Shown here: in pieces, positions 43,761-52,676 of the stretch | Layout: every line of letters starts with the position of its first letter | How positions within the stretch are numbered: the first letter of the stretch is position 1 | Assembly (NCBI GenBank): GCA_036821185.1 | Contig: DAISKD010000003.1 | Span: 160,198-224,197 of the forward strand | DNA from: CALJTV01 sp036821185 | GTDB taxonomy: Bacteria; Chloroflexota; Dehalococcoidia; GIF9; UBA5629 | Length of the DNA: 64,000 nucleotides | Direction of reading: 5' to 3' | Made by a program: the position numbers and the translations under genes | The notes under the pieces: generated by a model | What the model was told of the DNA's origin: nothing | Databases searched by the model: none | What the model saw: only the letters and a program-made list of their open reading frames with translations

Positions 43761-44117
43761 TTGGGCCGCTATTTGCGTAAATGCAGAGTAGCTTTTAAGT
43801 TCTGTGGCTGCTGCAATCCCTATGTGGACCTGAGCCGGATAGCACGCTATTTGCATACTATTGCCGAGAGTTGCAATGATTTCGAGATAGTGCCTCTGGC
43901 ATCGGGGGATGCTGGGGTGGTGGTCATCCTGTGTGGCTGCTCGCGGGCTTGTGCGGACAGAGCAGAAAACAGGATCGGCAAATTAGCCACAGTGGTGGTG
44001 GCTGGCGAGTCAGTTGATGGCGAGATGGTTCCGGAACCAGAACTGCCCCTAGCTGTGGGGCGGAAGCTGGTCAGTGTGCTCTGCCAGTTGAAAGGGCGCT
44101 GCAACCCTTGTTCTTAG
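43761..44117 (+). CDS. small cysteine-rich protein next to the dehydratase
   Basis: A 118-aa protein with clustered cysteines: FCGCCNPYVD near residue 15, VVILCGCSRACADR near residue 55, and CQLKGRCNPCS at the C-terminus. They suggest metal or Fe-S binding. I do not recognise the family. It begins with TTG 3 bp after the dehydratase stop (no ATG is available), without a ribosome site, so it is probably translated by coupling. Its position suggests help with cluster assembly or electron supply for the dehydratase, which is inference. Confidence 0.7.
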   Translation: MGRYLRKCRVAFKFCGCCNPYVDLSRIARYLHTIAESCNDFEIVPLASGDAGVVVILCGCSRACADRAENRIGKLATVVVAGESVDGEMVPEPELPLAVGRKLVSVLCQLKGRCNPCS

Positions 44118-44260
44118 ATGACTAAACCGTTTCGTTTGCGCACCGTTTTCTTAGTCGGTGAGCACATTATTAAGTTCAGCTGGTTTTAGCCCAGCTTAGT
44201 ACGGGGTTCGGATACACCATATATTGCGATACATAAAAGTCTGGAATTACGGAGGAAAAA

Positions 44261-44962
44261 ATGGACTGCTTTTGCGGACAAAACACTCAAAACGCTGAGA
44301 GCGATTGTGCCAGCGGAAGCCAGGGGCTTTTTAGTCCAGGTGACAGGACAGGATCGGGTTTTGTCTTTGGGCAGAAAATGCAGAAAATGTTGAATACGGC
44401 GGTGTGGGCGCTGGTCACGCTGTGTGAAGAGAAGGACCCGTGTGTTGCTGAGCACCAATTGCGAGTGGCCGAGCTCGCTTATGCTGTGGGCAAAGAAATG
44501 GGGCTGAGTGAGCAGCAAAGCGAGGGTATCTGTGTAATGGGCCTAGTCCATGACATAGGCAAGATAACTCTCCCCGGTGAGATTCTTAACAAGACGGGCA
44601 GACTTAATGTAGAGGAGTTTAACCTCGTTAAGTCTCATCCCAGGGTCGGCTATAATGTACTGCAGAACCTCGAATTCCCTTGGCCTGTGGCTCAAGCGGT
44701 GCTGCACCACCATGAGAGGTTGGATGGTAGCGGTTATCCGGACGGTCTGCGTGGCGACGAGATAATCCTTGAGGCTAAGATATTGGCAGTAGCTGACGTC
44801 TTTGATTCTATGATTTCCCACCGACCCTATCGTCCGGCATACAGTCCTGAGAGGGCGTTGGAGGAGATTGTGAGACACAGAGGCATCCTATATGACCCGG
44901 GTGCGGTGGATGGACTCTGTCAGGTAAATGGAAAGTGCCGGTTAGTCAGCATGCGCTGGTAG
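44261..44962 (+). CDS. HD-GYP c-di-GMP phosphodiesterase
   Basis: A 233-aa cytosolic protein with an intact HD-GYP domain: HDIGKITLPGEIL, KSHPRVGYNVLQ, LHHHERLDGSGYPDGLRGDEI and DVFDSMISHRPYRPAY. It should hydrolyse c-di-GMP. The first ~45 residues hold a short Cys-containing segment (MDCFCGQ) without known domain. GGAGG is 6 bases before the ATG. Confidence 0.9.
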   Translation: MDCFCGQNTQNAESDCASGSQGLFSPGDRTGSGFVFGQKMQKMLNTAVWALVTLCEEKDPCVAEHQLRVAELAYAVGKEMGLSEQQSEGICVMGLVHDIGKITLPGEILNKTGRLNVEEFNLVKSHPRVGYNVLQNLEFPWPVAQAVLHHHERLDGSGYPDGLRGDEIILEAKILAVADVFDSMISHRPYRPAYSPERALEEIVRHRGILYDPGAVDGLCQVNGKCRLVSMRW

Positions 44963-45089
44963 GCTTGTGCCAGGGGTCTAGCCTCGTGCCTTCAGTTGTT
45001 GTATACTGTAGCAGACTTAGCTTTGCAGCATGGGTTGTCTAGGCTTTACTGACGATGCTGCGGGCAACTAAGAGGAGGTATGCAGGACA

Positions 45090-45245
45090 ATGGCGGTCAT
45101 CTGGTCAATAGCCACGGTAGCAGCCCTTTTTGGTGCCATAGCGGGTGCTGTGTTTCAGGACACCCCGCTCATTGCTGTGGCTTTTGGGCTTATGGCAGTG
45201 GCTTTCGCCATTGCTGCCTATCGGGAAATATCGGCAAAGCGTTGA
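45090..45245 (+). CDS. 51-residue two-span membrane protein
   Basis: A 51-aa frame, MAVIWSIATVAALFGAIAGA... then LIAVAFGLMAVAFAIAAY, ending in REISAKR: two hydrophobic spans joined by QDTP and a positive tail. AGGAGG (45073-45078) lies 11 bases upstream, somewhat far; an overlapping ATG at 45080 opens another frame with implausible composition. Function unknown. Confidence 0.55.
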   Translation: MAVIWSIATVAALFGAIAGAVFQDTPLIAVAFGLMAVAFAIAAYREISAKR

Positions 45246-45272
45246 ATTGTAGATAAGTTCCTGTCTGAGATA

Positions 45273-47015
45273 TCAGGTCGTCTTACCCGGTAATGCGTTT
45301 GCCTGTGCTCTGCTATCCATCACGAGAAATCCCGGCTCGTAGGTTATCAGCTCTAGCACTAATTCTGCTATTTGTTCGTCGTACTTGACCCCTCGGTTGC
45401 TCTTCAGTTCGGAGACTATTTGGTCTACGGGTAAAGCAGGGCGGTATGGTCTATGTGAGCCCATTGCCTCAACTACGTCGCAGACAGCTAGAATACGTGC
45501 TTCGCGGCAGATTTCGTCACCAGAGATGCCATTAGGGTAACCCGACCCATCGAGCCGTTCGTGATGTTGTAGCACCATTTTGATCACTATCTCAGGGAGT
45601 TCGATTTCTTGCAGAAGCTGGCAGCCCCGCTTCACGTGTGACTTGATCAATATCCATTCTTCTGCCTCCAGTTTTCCTGGTTTGGAGAGGATTGAGACCG
45701 GGATGGCAGCTTTCCCTATATCATGGAGAAGCCCGCCGAAATGCAGCCATTCACATTGCTCGCTGGTCAGTCCTAGTCTCATTCCTATTTGGCGTGCCAT
45801 TCTCGCCACGTTCTCCTGATGGCTGGCGGTGTATGGGTCGATAAACGAGATAGAGCCAGCCATCGCTCTAGCCAGAGAGAAGAAGTGTTGCTTGAGCAGC
45901 TTATTTGCCCTCTGCCGTTCAATGGCCCCAGCCAGCATGCTCGAGGCGGTCTGCAGTAGGTTGATGTGCAGCTGGCTCCATTCACCGTTTCCCGGCTGCT
46001 TGCAAAAGGTGATAAATCCCAGCGGTCCATCGGCAGTGACCAAGGACAGAATAAGTGCTGGACAATGGTAATGATGGCAAACTGCCAGGTCTGGGATAGT
46101 GCTCGTCGTCTGTCCTTTTTGGATGGTTTGTGCGTCCGGCGTGAGATAAGGAGTATTTTTATATGTCCCGACCACAAAATGTTGGCTTTGCCAATCGGCT
46201 ATTTTGGCCAGTTTTTCTATACCAGCCGAGTTACCGTTGCGCAGGGTTATGCTGGCACTGGTAGCCTCTATGGCTTCACCCAGCAATTCCAGTATCTGTT
46301 CATAGGGTATTTCTGTTTGTGAAGCGATTATAATCTGTCCCACTTTGGCGACTGCTTTGAGACAACGTTCTCTGTCCTGTCGTGTCCTTTCTGTTTCATA
46401 ATGTTGGTCTTTGACCTCGCGGATAACTGCCTCGAACCCTGATATCTCGCCAGCCCTGCCTTTCACTGGCATGAGATGCATTTTCACCGGAATTTCCCCC
46501 CCGTGCTGTTGCTGGAGAATGCAGTAAAAGTCGTCGTGAGCAGCAAGCTCGTCCAGAGGGTTGTTCTGTGTCTTATCCATAAGGAAGCGATAATCTTCGG
46601 GTGTTAGAATTTCACGGAGGTTCATCAGGGTCAGTTTCTCCAGCGGATAGCCGCTCATTCTTTCCAGAGCCCTGTTGGCGAAGGTAAAGTTTCCCGATTT
46701 GTCGAATACCAGTATCGCATCTTCGGTATTATCGATTATATGTTGTAGGCTTCTTCTGGATTCGGTAGCTTCCTGTTCTTTGATTACCAGTTCTTCCTGA
46801 ATCTTGTCCAGATAGCGGAAGCTGAAGATGACAAGCGCAGCAATTATTGCCATAGCAAATGCCCAATCGAATATACCATGGATGGGCTCCTTGCCTGAGA
46901 AAATGCAGTTCATTATCTGTATTGCTGCCAGGACAGTCCCAGCCATAGCCAGGATCAGCCATTTCAATTGCCGGGACTCGATTTTTATTTTGCGGTAAAT
47001 GCGTGTGGTCATCAT
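45273..47015 (-). CDS. membrane PAS-GAF-HD-GYP phosphodiesterase in the archaellum operon
   Basis: A 580-aa protein. Two membrane spans at ~18-40 and ~48-67, a PAS domain (~85-205), a GAF-like domain (~225-365) and a C-terminal HD-GYP domain (~375-560) with HDIGKAAIPVSIL, KSHVKRGCQLLQ and HHERLDGSGYPNGISGDEI, all intact. It is predicted to degrade c-di-GMP at the membrane in response to a signal. It is the last gene of the archaellum run, 18 bp after the IPT protein, which suggests that c-di-GMP loss is tied to filament expression or rotation. Confidence 0.9.
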   Translation of the reverse strand: MMTTRIYRKIKIESRQLKWLILAMAGTVLAAIQIMNCIFSGKEPIHGIFDWAFAMAIIAALVIFSFRYLDKIQEELVIKEQEATESRRSLQHIIDNTEDAILVFDKSGNFTFANRALERMSGYPLEKLTLMNLREILTPEDYRFLMDKTQNNPLDELAAHDDFYCILQQQHGGEIPVKMHLMPVKGRAGEISGFEAVIREVKDQHYETERTRQDRERCLKAVAKVGQIIIASQTEIPYEQILELLGEAIEATSASITLRNGNSAGIEKLAKIADWQSQHFVVGTYKNTPYLTPDAQTIQKGQTTSTIPDLAVCHHYHCPALILSLVTADGPLGFITFCKQPGNGEWSQLHINLLQTASSMLAGAIERQRANKLLKQHFFSLARAMAGSISFIDPYTASHQENVARMARQIGMRLGLTSEQCEWLHFGGLLHDIGKAAIPVSILSKPGKLEAEEWILIKSHVKRGCQLLQEIELPEIVIKMVLQHHERLDGSGYPNGISGDEICREARILAVCDVVEAMGSHRPYRPALPVDQIVSELKSNRGVKYDEQIAELVLELITYEPGFLVMDSRAQANALPGKTT

Positions 47016-47033
47016 GTTCGGCTCCTTTTTAGT

Positions 47034-48752
47034 TTATTTGTAGCTCATTTTTTTGTTGCCAGTGTAGTTGCTCTCGTCGTACTGATCCCACTGGGTTGTT
47101 TCCCCTTCGAACGTCAATTCCTCATCATAGTCGCTCTGTCTCTGGTGCCTTATATAGCCGAGGTAATAAAAGAAAGTGGCGATCAGAGCGAAAAGTAAGC
47201 CTAGGAGTGAATATGTCACCCAGGTTGGCATGTTTTTTATTACAGTGGACACTGTGGCCCCGACAAAAAGTTTCCTTGCTTCAGACCAGTCGCTGGAGTT
47301 GAAGGCACCGTCAATGGCCCTCACTCGCCAAAGGTAAGGGGTCTTGGCTGGTTTAAGCAGTTCTTGCTGCTCTTTTGAAAGTGTGAACCGGGGTGCGGTT
47401 AGACTTTTTGCCGAGATAATTACATTTGAAAATTCTGCGTCTGTGGCTATTTCAAGGAGGTACTTAACGCCGCTGGGGTCTTTGACTTCTTCCCATTCGA
47501 AGCTGTTTAGCCTGGTGAGACGCGAACCATTTGACGGACTGAGTAAGCGGGGCACAGGAGGTGGTGTGGACTCTACTACGAACTTGGCCTGTCTGGTATT
47601 TGTGCTGTCCGATACTGTAATCGTCCGCTCTCCGTGAAGACAGGAAGGTACATTGAAGGTGAAGATGAACGAACCTTCACTGGTGGTGGTGCTTGACCCG
47701 ATTTTCCTATTGTCGAAGGTGATCGTCACTGGCATGTTAGCACCGAAACCGGTGCCCTCGATAACCACTTTTTCACCGACGGGACCTTCTTTAGGGTTAT
47801 GTGCTATTGTAGCTTCGATGGCGAAGTCCTCGTAGTAGCGGTTGGTGCCGTCGTTAGCTTTTATGCTGTGCATCCCCCCGGCAGCTTTAGGCACCCTGAA
47901 GTTGACGGTGAAGCTACCAGTGTCGTCTGTGGGCGCTAAAGTGATATCCCTGTCATCGAAGTAGATGGTTACGTCAGTAGAAGCAGCGAAGCCGGTGCCA
48001 GAGACCGTGATCTCGGTGCCGGGTTGCCCGCTTTTAGGCGCAATGGTAAACCGCTGGTGGACGAGGAACGAAGCCTCCTGGCTTTCGTTTTTACCGTCGT
48101 CAACGGTTATGATATGTTTACCACGGGGGCTTTTTGGTACCTTGAAGCTCAGGCCACTCACTGTGCCTTTTTCGTTCGTCTGACCAACCGCCACTTTCTT
48201 ACCATCGTAGTATACGGTTACCTCTTTCTTTGCAGCTAGGCCATAGGCATTGACCGACACTTCCTCGCCTACGTATCCGGACGTCTTACTGAGTTCGACC
48301 GAAGGTACGACAGTGAACATAACCCATGCCACATTTGTCTCGTCATAAGCCCATATCTGACACCAGCCAGCTGGCTGTTCAGCTATTTTGAAAGTGGCTA
48401 GTGCAACCCCATCGCTATCTGTGACCGTCTTTTGTACGATGCAAGTCTTTTCTCGTGCAGCGATGAGTATTCCTGTTTTAGCAGGAAAGCCGGATATTTG
48501 TGCGATGACCTCGGTTCCTATAGGGCCCTGCCCCGGGAGTATACTGATGCGCGGTTTGTGATCCTCGGCGGATACTGTATTGGCAGAAAATAGAAGTGTC
48601 ACCAGGGGTACTGCCAGGCAGAGGAGGCGTGTGAAACTGCATGCAACGGTTCGGGATGCGGAATGTAGGATGTGCTGTTTTTTGTGCGTTAGGGGATTCC
48701 GTCTGGAATTTAATAGCGAGCTAATTGGCTTGAAGATGCTTGGCCTGTTCAT
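47034..48752 (-). CDS. IPT/TIG-repeat surface protein in the archaellum operon
   Basis: A 572-aa exported protein. N-terminal signal segment with a hydrophobic core and SANTVSA site (~35-62); about four IPT/TIG Ig-like repeats, each with a GTGF or GLAA turn (for example VSGTGFAASTDVTIYFDD and IEGTGFGANMPVTITF); an FN3-like segment (~400-495); a C-terminal membrane span (~515-540) with a short charged tail. It would be an extracellular, membrane-anchored stalk. It lies between archaellum genes and the HD-GYP gene (4-bp overlap upstream). A stator, anchor or envelope role replacing S-layer contacts is conceivable but unproven. Confidence 0.82.
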   Translation of the reverse strand: MNRPSIFKPISSLLNSRRNPLTHKKQHILHSASRTVACSFTRLLCLAVPLVTLLFSANTVSAEDHKPRISILPGQGPIGTEVIAQISGFPAKTGILIAAREKTCIVQKTVTDSDGVALATFKIAEQPAGWCQIWAYDETNVAWVMFTVVPSVELSKTSGYVGEEVSVNAYGLAAKKEVTVYYDGKKVAVGQTNEKGTVSGLSFKVPKSPRGKHIITVDDGKNESQEASFLVHQRFTIAPKSGQPGTEITVSGTGFAASTDVTIYFDDRDITLAPTDDTGSFTVNFRVPKAAGGMHSIKANDGTNRYYEDFAIEATIAHNPKEGPVGEKVVIEGTGFGANMPVTITFDNRKIGSSTTTSEGSFIFTFNVPSCLHGERTITVSDSTNTRQAKFVVESTPPPVPRLLSPSNGSRLTRLNSFEWEEVKDPSGVKYLLEIATDAEFSNVIISAKSLTAPRFTLSKEQQELLKPAKTPYLWRVRAIDGAFNSSDWSEARKLFVGATVSTVIKNMPTWVTYSLLGLLFALIATFFYYLGYIRHQRQSDYDEELTFEGETTQWDQYDESNYTGNKKMSYK

Positions 48753-49396
48753 AGCAACCCCCTGGTAGTTGATTCCTCTTCCGTTTCGATTCCCAAGATT
48801 CTCATGACTTCCTTACTTTCCCTGAGTAGATTGAAGATATCAATATCAGGGAGTGAGGCGCTAAGTTCGGAGATGGGGTTTTCCTGGTTGTCCTCCATAT
48901 GGAAGATGCTCAATGGGTCACTATCTTCATTGCCTGCCGTGTCGTCCTCTTCGTTCACCTGACTGTCCTCTTCTTCCGGGATCGCATTAGTCACTCCTGT
49001 TAAAAGAGCATCGGGTGCTCCCGAAGTATCGAGCATACTGGTTCCTCCTATAAAGTTTGGTTCTACTGTTCCCGGTGTGCTCAGCGGGCTCGTCAGCGAA
49101 ATTTCTTCGATTGCGTCCTGTTTGGCACTCTCTGGGGCAGGTTCTGGTTGTATTCTTTCGTCATGAGACGTCTCGTTTTGCTCGATGTTGTTTGGTGTGA
49201 GCGAAGTGGGTGATGTCCTCATTTTCCCGACCTGGGGGGCCTGGGCCCACTCGAGAGCGGCTGCTTTGCTTCTGGACCTAGCTTTTGGAGACCTGTCTTG
49301 GTCCATTTTCCGTACTATGAGGGCTATGGTCATAATCACCAGGGCGGAGGCCCCGCTGAGTATCACTATGTAGATACCGAACTGCCAGAAGTCCAT
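48749..49396 (-). CDS. single-span membrane protein of the archaellum operon
   Basis: A 215-aa protein: one N-terminal span (residues ~6-28) with outside-in topology, a basic patch (RSPKARSRSKAAA), then ~150 residues of acidic, low-complexity sequence (EEEDSQVNEEDD) likely disordered inside the cell. No family recognised. Position between ArlJ and the IPT protein, plus a single span with a large cytoplasmic part, makes it a possible scaffold analogous in topology to crenarchaeal ArlX; there is no visible sequence similarity. Confidence 0.65.
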   Translation of the reverse strand: MDFWQFGIYIVILSGASALVIMTIALIVRKMDQDRSPKARSRSKAAALEWAQAPQVGKMRTSPTSLTPNNIEQNETSHDERIQPEPAPESAKQDAIEEISLTSPLSTPGTVEPNFIGGTSMLDTSGAPDALLTGVTNAIPEEEDSQVNEEDDTAGNEDSDPLSIFHMEDNQENPISELSASLPDIDIFNLLRESKEVMRILGIETEEESTTRGLL

Positions 49397-49405
49397 AGCT
49401 CAACC

Positions 49406-50944
49406 TCACTTAATTAGGGATATGAAACCGAATACACTGGAGACCATGGATGGCACCAATAACAGGCAAAATCCCGAGATTGCCAGGGTAAGGCTGAGGT
49501 AAAAAAGGTACTTGTAGTTATGGCCCCCTTCAACGAATTTTATCGCCGCAGGGTTTACCAGTGTAAGTATGATTATCAGCGCTGTGGTCATGAGTTGGAG
49601 CTGGGTGAGTTGGCTGGTATCATGTATGAGCTGGAACACGGGGAGGCCGGTAAGTCCTTCCATGGCCCCCGATTCACCGGCTGTTTGCAGGGCTTCTGAG
49701 AATTTGAGCACGACCTGATAGATGCCTACGAGCAATGCTACTATGGCTGCGTGCATCACCAGACAAAGGTAGGCGAAGCTTGAAGACACCGCCTTCCTTT
49801 TATCTCGCAGTAGGGAGATTTTCATAGCGAGGTCGGCGCATTCGGTGCCGATTATTTCAGGATCGCCGCCCAGTTCGACTCCATCGTAGAAAGTACGCAC
49901 ACTGCGATGGATAGTCTCGCTCCCCGACTCGCCAACAAACCTCTGCCAGCATAATTGTGGTGTGATGCCAAAGCTCAGCGAGGCTTTTAGCCTCTGTGCC
50001 AGATTTTTGAGAGAATGAAGGGCATTATAGTCCAGTCTGTCCAAAGTCTCAGCTATGGTAGCACCTATAGCCTTACTGATGCTGCCCAGCGACCGAAGGA
50101 AACCTCCTATTTCGGCGTCTCTTTTGTCTATCTTCCGATCATCGATAAACAGTGCCAGCCCCGGGGGTAGAAGCAGGACAGCGAGTAACAACATGGTGAG
50201 ACCCAGCGGTGCCCCTGCAATCAGGCATGCCAACCCGACGACACCAGCCAGAGGTGCGGTGACTTTAAGCAGCTTGGTGCCTATCTCTTGTTCGGGCGAT
50301 TTAACTTCAAGTGAGTGAGTTTTGGACTCTTTTGGTGAGGCGCGGTACATGATCCAGCCGCCAGCCATGATAGCTACGAGCATGAACCAGGTGAGCACAG
50401 CTATGGCGTTTTTGTCCATGGGAAAGATGAGCATAGAGACCACACAGATGACCACGATTAAGGCAGCTGAGAGAGTGAGCGCTGTATAGGCATCTGTCCA
50501 TTTCTTCAGGCTTTCGACGCTGTGTTGATACTGCTCGGAATATATTTCGCCGGCAACCCACGCCTCACGGGCCAAAAACTCGCTTTCACCTTCGCCAGAG
50601 GCGAATGAGTTTGACATCCTAAGGAGAAGGGCTCGTACTTCAGGTTCTTTAGTTCTCTGCCCTATAATCCGACATGCTTCAGGATAGTCGTAATTTAGCT
50701 GGTGTGCCAGGAAGGTGACGTCTCTTATGTATCGAGAAGACATGTAAGGCAATTTGGACGAATAGTCGAAGATTATATGGCGTGGCAGTTTCGATGTTGA
50801 AATAGCCGCCATGTATGTCAGGTGACAGAACAAGTCGACGCCGAGCAATTCGGTGTTGACGGCCCCTTTTTTGGTCGGGACGTTGTTCGCCTCTTTAGAA
50901 GAGTCCTTCGTTTTTAGCTTTGGCAAGAATGCTGAGAAGTTCAT
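49406..50944 (-). CDS. arlJ: ArlJ/FlaJ-like archaellum platform protein
   Basis: A 512-aa polytopic protein of the GspF/TadC/FlaJ superfamily. Cytoplasmic N-terminal region (~1-160), then spans around 165-185, 190-212 and 235-270, a central cytoplasmic helical domain (~275-395) and further spans near 405-430, 450-472 and 480-505. It would be the membrane anchor on which the ArlI ATPase acts. The first ~50 bp overlap the 3' end of arlI, the standard archaeal pairing. The larger size and central domain fit ArlJ better than bacterial PilC. Confidence 0.85.
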   Translation of the reverse strand: MNFSAFLPKLKTKDSSKEANNVPTKKGAVNTELLGVDLFCHLTYMAAISTSKLPRHIIFDYSSKLPYMSSRYIRDVTFLAHQLNYDYPEACRIIGQRTKEPEVRALLLRMSNSFASGEGESEFLAREAWVAGEIYSEQYQHSVESLKKWTDAYTALTLSAALIVVICVVSMLIFPMDKNAIAVLTWFMLVAIMAGGWIMYRASPKESKTHSLEVKSPEQEIGTKLLKVTAPLAGVVGLACLIAGAPLGLTMLLLAVLLLPPGLALFIDDRKIDKRDAEIGGFLRSLGSISKAIGATIAETLDRLDYNALHSLKNLAQRLKASLSFGITPQLCWQRFVGESGSETIHRSVRTFYDGVELGGDPEIIGTECADLAMKISLLRDKRKAVSSSFAYLCLVMHAAIVALLVGIYQVVLKFSEALQTAGESGAMEGLTGLPVFQLIHDTSQLTQLQLMTTALIIILTLVNPAAIKFVEGGHNYKYLFYLSLTLAISGFCLLLVPSMVSSVFGFISLIK

Positions 50945-52661
50945 AAAAGTTGGTCACTCCTTGCTTGTGTAGTTTTTCAAGCACCTTAGCCCGGCGGTCG
51001 ATTTCGGCATAAATTCTTTTCTTTTGAAATGATGGTATCCCCAGCTTTGGCGCTATCTTATATTCCATTAGGTAGCTGTTGCCGAACCCGCTGAAAATGA
51101 AGGAGTCGTTTATAGAGTCCCAACGGAAGACCTCGACGAAGGAGAAGGACTGATTGACCGGGTCATACCCTACAATTTCGCATATACTGGTCATCCTACG
51201 TCCCGTCTTGCCCGATGGAAGTTTGACGGCGCTCTGGATGACCACCAGGTTTAAGTTGTCCATGTAAGTTTTAGGCACATTTATCGGGTTACCGGTAAGG
51301 CGTTGGATCAATCTTTCCACTGACGCGGCGTGAAAGGTTGCCATAACGGAATGGCCTGTCTGCATCGCCTGAAAGGCGATGGCGCCCTCGACACCACGGA
51401 TCTCACCCACTATGATGAAGTTGGGTCGCTGCCTCAACGCTGCTTTGAGCAGATCAAACATGGTCACCCCGCCTTCGCCTCCTTCTTTCGTCGATGTTAC
51501 CTCCCTTATCCAGTTTTTGTGTGGCACCTGAAGTTCTGGGGTGTCTTCTATACTCACTATCTTGGCGTTGGGGTGGATGAAAGTGGTCAGCGCATTAAGG
51601 GTGGTCGTCTTTCCTGAGGCTGTCTCGCCGCAGACAAATGTGTTCATTCCCTCGCCTATCATTACTGCCAGGTAACCAGCTATGTTGTAGTCCAATGTCC
51701 CCATCTCTATCAGCTCCAGCACGGAAAGCGGCGTCTCGCTGAAGCGGCGTATGGTGAAATTGGAGCCGCGCTTGGAGATGTCTTTTCCATAGACTATGTT
51801 TATTCTGGAGCCATCGGGCAGGGTGGCATCACAAATAGGGTTGTGGATGCTGACCGGCTTCTTCATACGCTCAGAGAGACGCATGACGAACAGGTCCAGT
51901 TCCTCGTGGCTGGGGAAAGATATTGTGGTCTTGAGGCTGTGGAAGACCTTGTGTTCTACGTATATGGTGCCCATCCCGCTGCAACTAATGTCTTCAAGAT
52001 AGGTGTCACGTACCAGAGGTTCTATTATTCCCAGTCCGAGTTTGTCCCTTAAAATTAAATACTTGAGACACTCCAACTGGTGTGGCATGACTGAGATTTT
52101 GTCAGTCTTTCTGGTGAGGATGCTCTTCAGTTCCCTGGGATGGAACGGTAACTTGCCATTTTTTCTGTTGTTCTTAGCAGGAGTGTTGTGTGCAGAGGTA
52201 CTGACCTCACATAACTCGTCCAATATGCGAAGGAAGGTGGCTTTCTTTGACTCTTCGTCGTCGCTTTTGGTGGTCAGCAATATGTCTGACATATTAAGCA
52301 TTTTCAGTTCCAACTCTTGCAGCAACGGCTCTAGGTTCTCATTGAGGACCGGTTCGATGGTAATGTAGTGGTGACGGGCGTCATTGGGATCGAAAAGGAC
52401 GTGGACAAAGGTGCCGCCTTTGACAGGGTAGATGATATTCGGCTTGCGCATTTCGGACATACTTCTTTCCAGTTTGGCGCAATATGTGGGCAGGCCGATT
52501 TCTTTAAGGGGCAACATGCAAAGGTATCTCAACAGGAACGGGCTTTTTTTGGTAACTTCTTGGAAGTATGGCGGCAAGCTCTGCTGGACGCTTGCCCTAA
52601 AAGCTGCTGTGTCCCTTTGTTTGTCCTGCTTTATTTCAAATGGCAGTACCGCCTGTGGCAC
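50895..52661 (-). CDS. arlI: ArlI/FlaI-like archaellum motor ATPase
   Basis: A 588-aa secretion/motor ATPase of the archaeal FlaI group. Residues ~1-190 form an N-terminal domain, then the RecA-like core has Walker A GETASGKT (345-352), the Asp box region SIEDTPELQVPHKNW, Walker B-like IIVGEIRGVE (416-425) and the His box TGHSVMATFHA. The phrase GETASGKTTTLNA followed by SIEDTPEL is characteristic of archaeal-type FlaI/TadA rather than bacterial PilB/PilT. ArlI powers both filament assembly and rotation. It is 15 bp after arlH. Confidence 0.93.
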   Translation of the reverse strand: MPQAVLPFEIKQDKQRDTAAFRASVQQSLPPYFQEVTKKSPFLLRYLCMLPLKEIGLPTYCAKLERSMSEMRKPNIIYPVKGGTFVHVLFDPNDARHHYITIEPVLNENLEPLLQELELKMLNMSDILLTTKSDDEESKKATFLRILDELCEVSTSAHNTPAKNNRKNGKLPFHPRELKSILTRKTDKISVMPHQLECLKYLILRDKLGLGIIEPLVRDTYLEDISCSGMGTIYVEHKVFHSLKTTISFPSHEELDLFVMRLSERMKKPVSIHNPICDATLPDGSRINIVYGKDISKRGSNFTIRRFSETPLSVLELIEMGTLDYNIAGYLAVMIGEGMNTFVCGETASGKTTTLNALTTFIHPNAKIVSIEDTPELQVPHKNWIREVTSTKEGGEGGVTMFDLLKAALRQRPNFIIVGEIRGVEGAIAFQAMQTGHSVMATFHAASVERLIQRLTGNPINVPKTYMDNLNLVVIQSAVKLPSGKTGRRMTSICEIVGYDPVNQSFSFVEVFRWDSINDSFIFSGFGNSYLMEYKIAPKLGIPSFQKKRIYAEIDRRAKVLEKLHKQGVTNFYELLSILAKAKNEGLF

Positions 52662-52676
52662 GGGATATCCCTCCAG

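Noticed and set aside
44119..44260. Short repeats and a 6-bp AGCTGG/CCAGCT stem before the HD-GYP gene
   Set aside because: No U-tract and short arms; too weak to call a terminator or operator.
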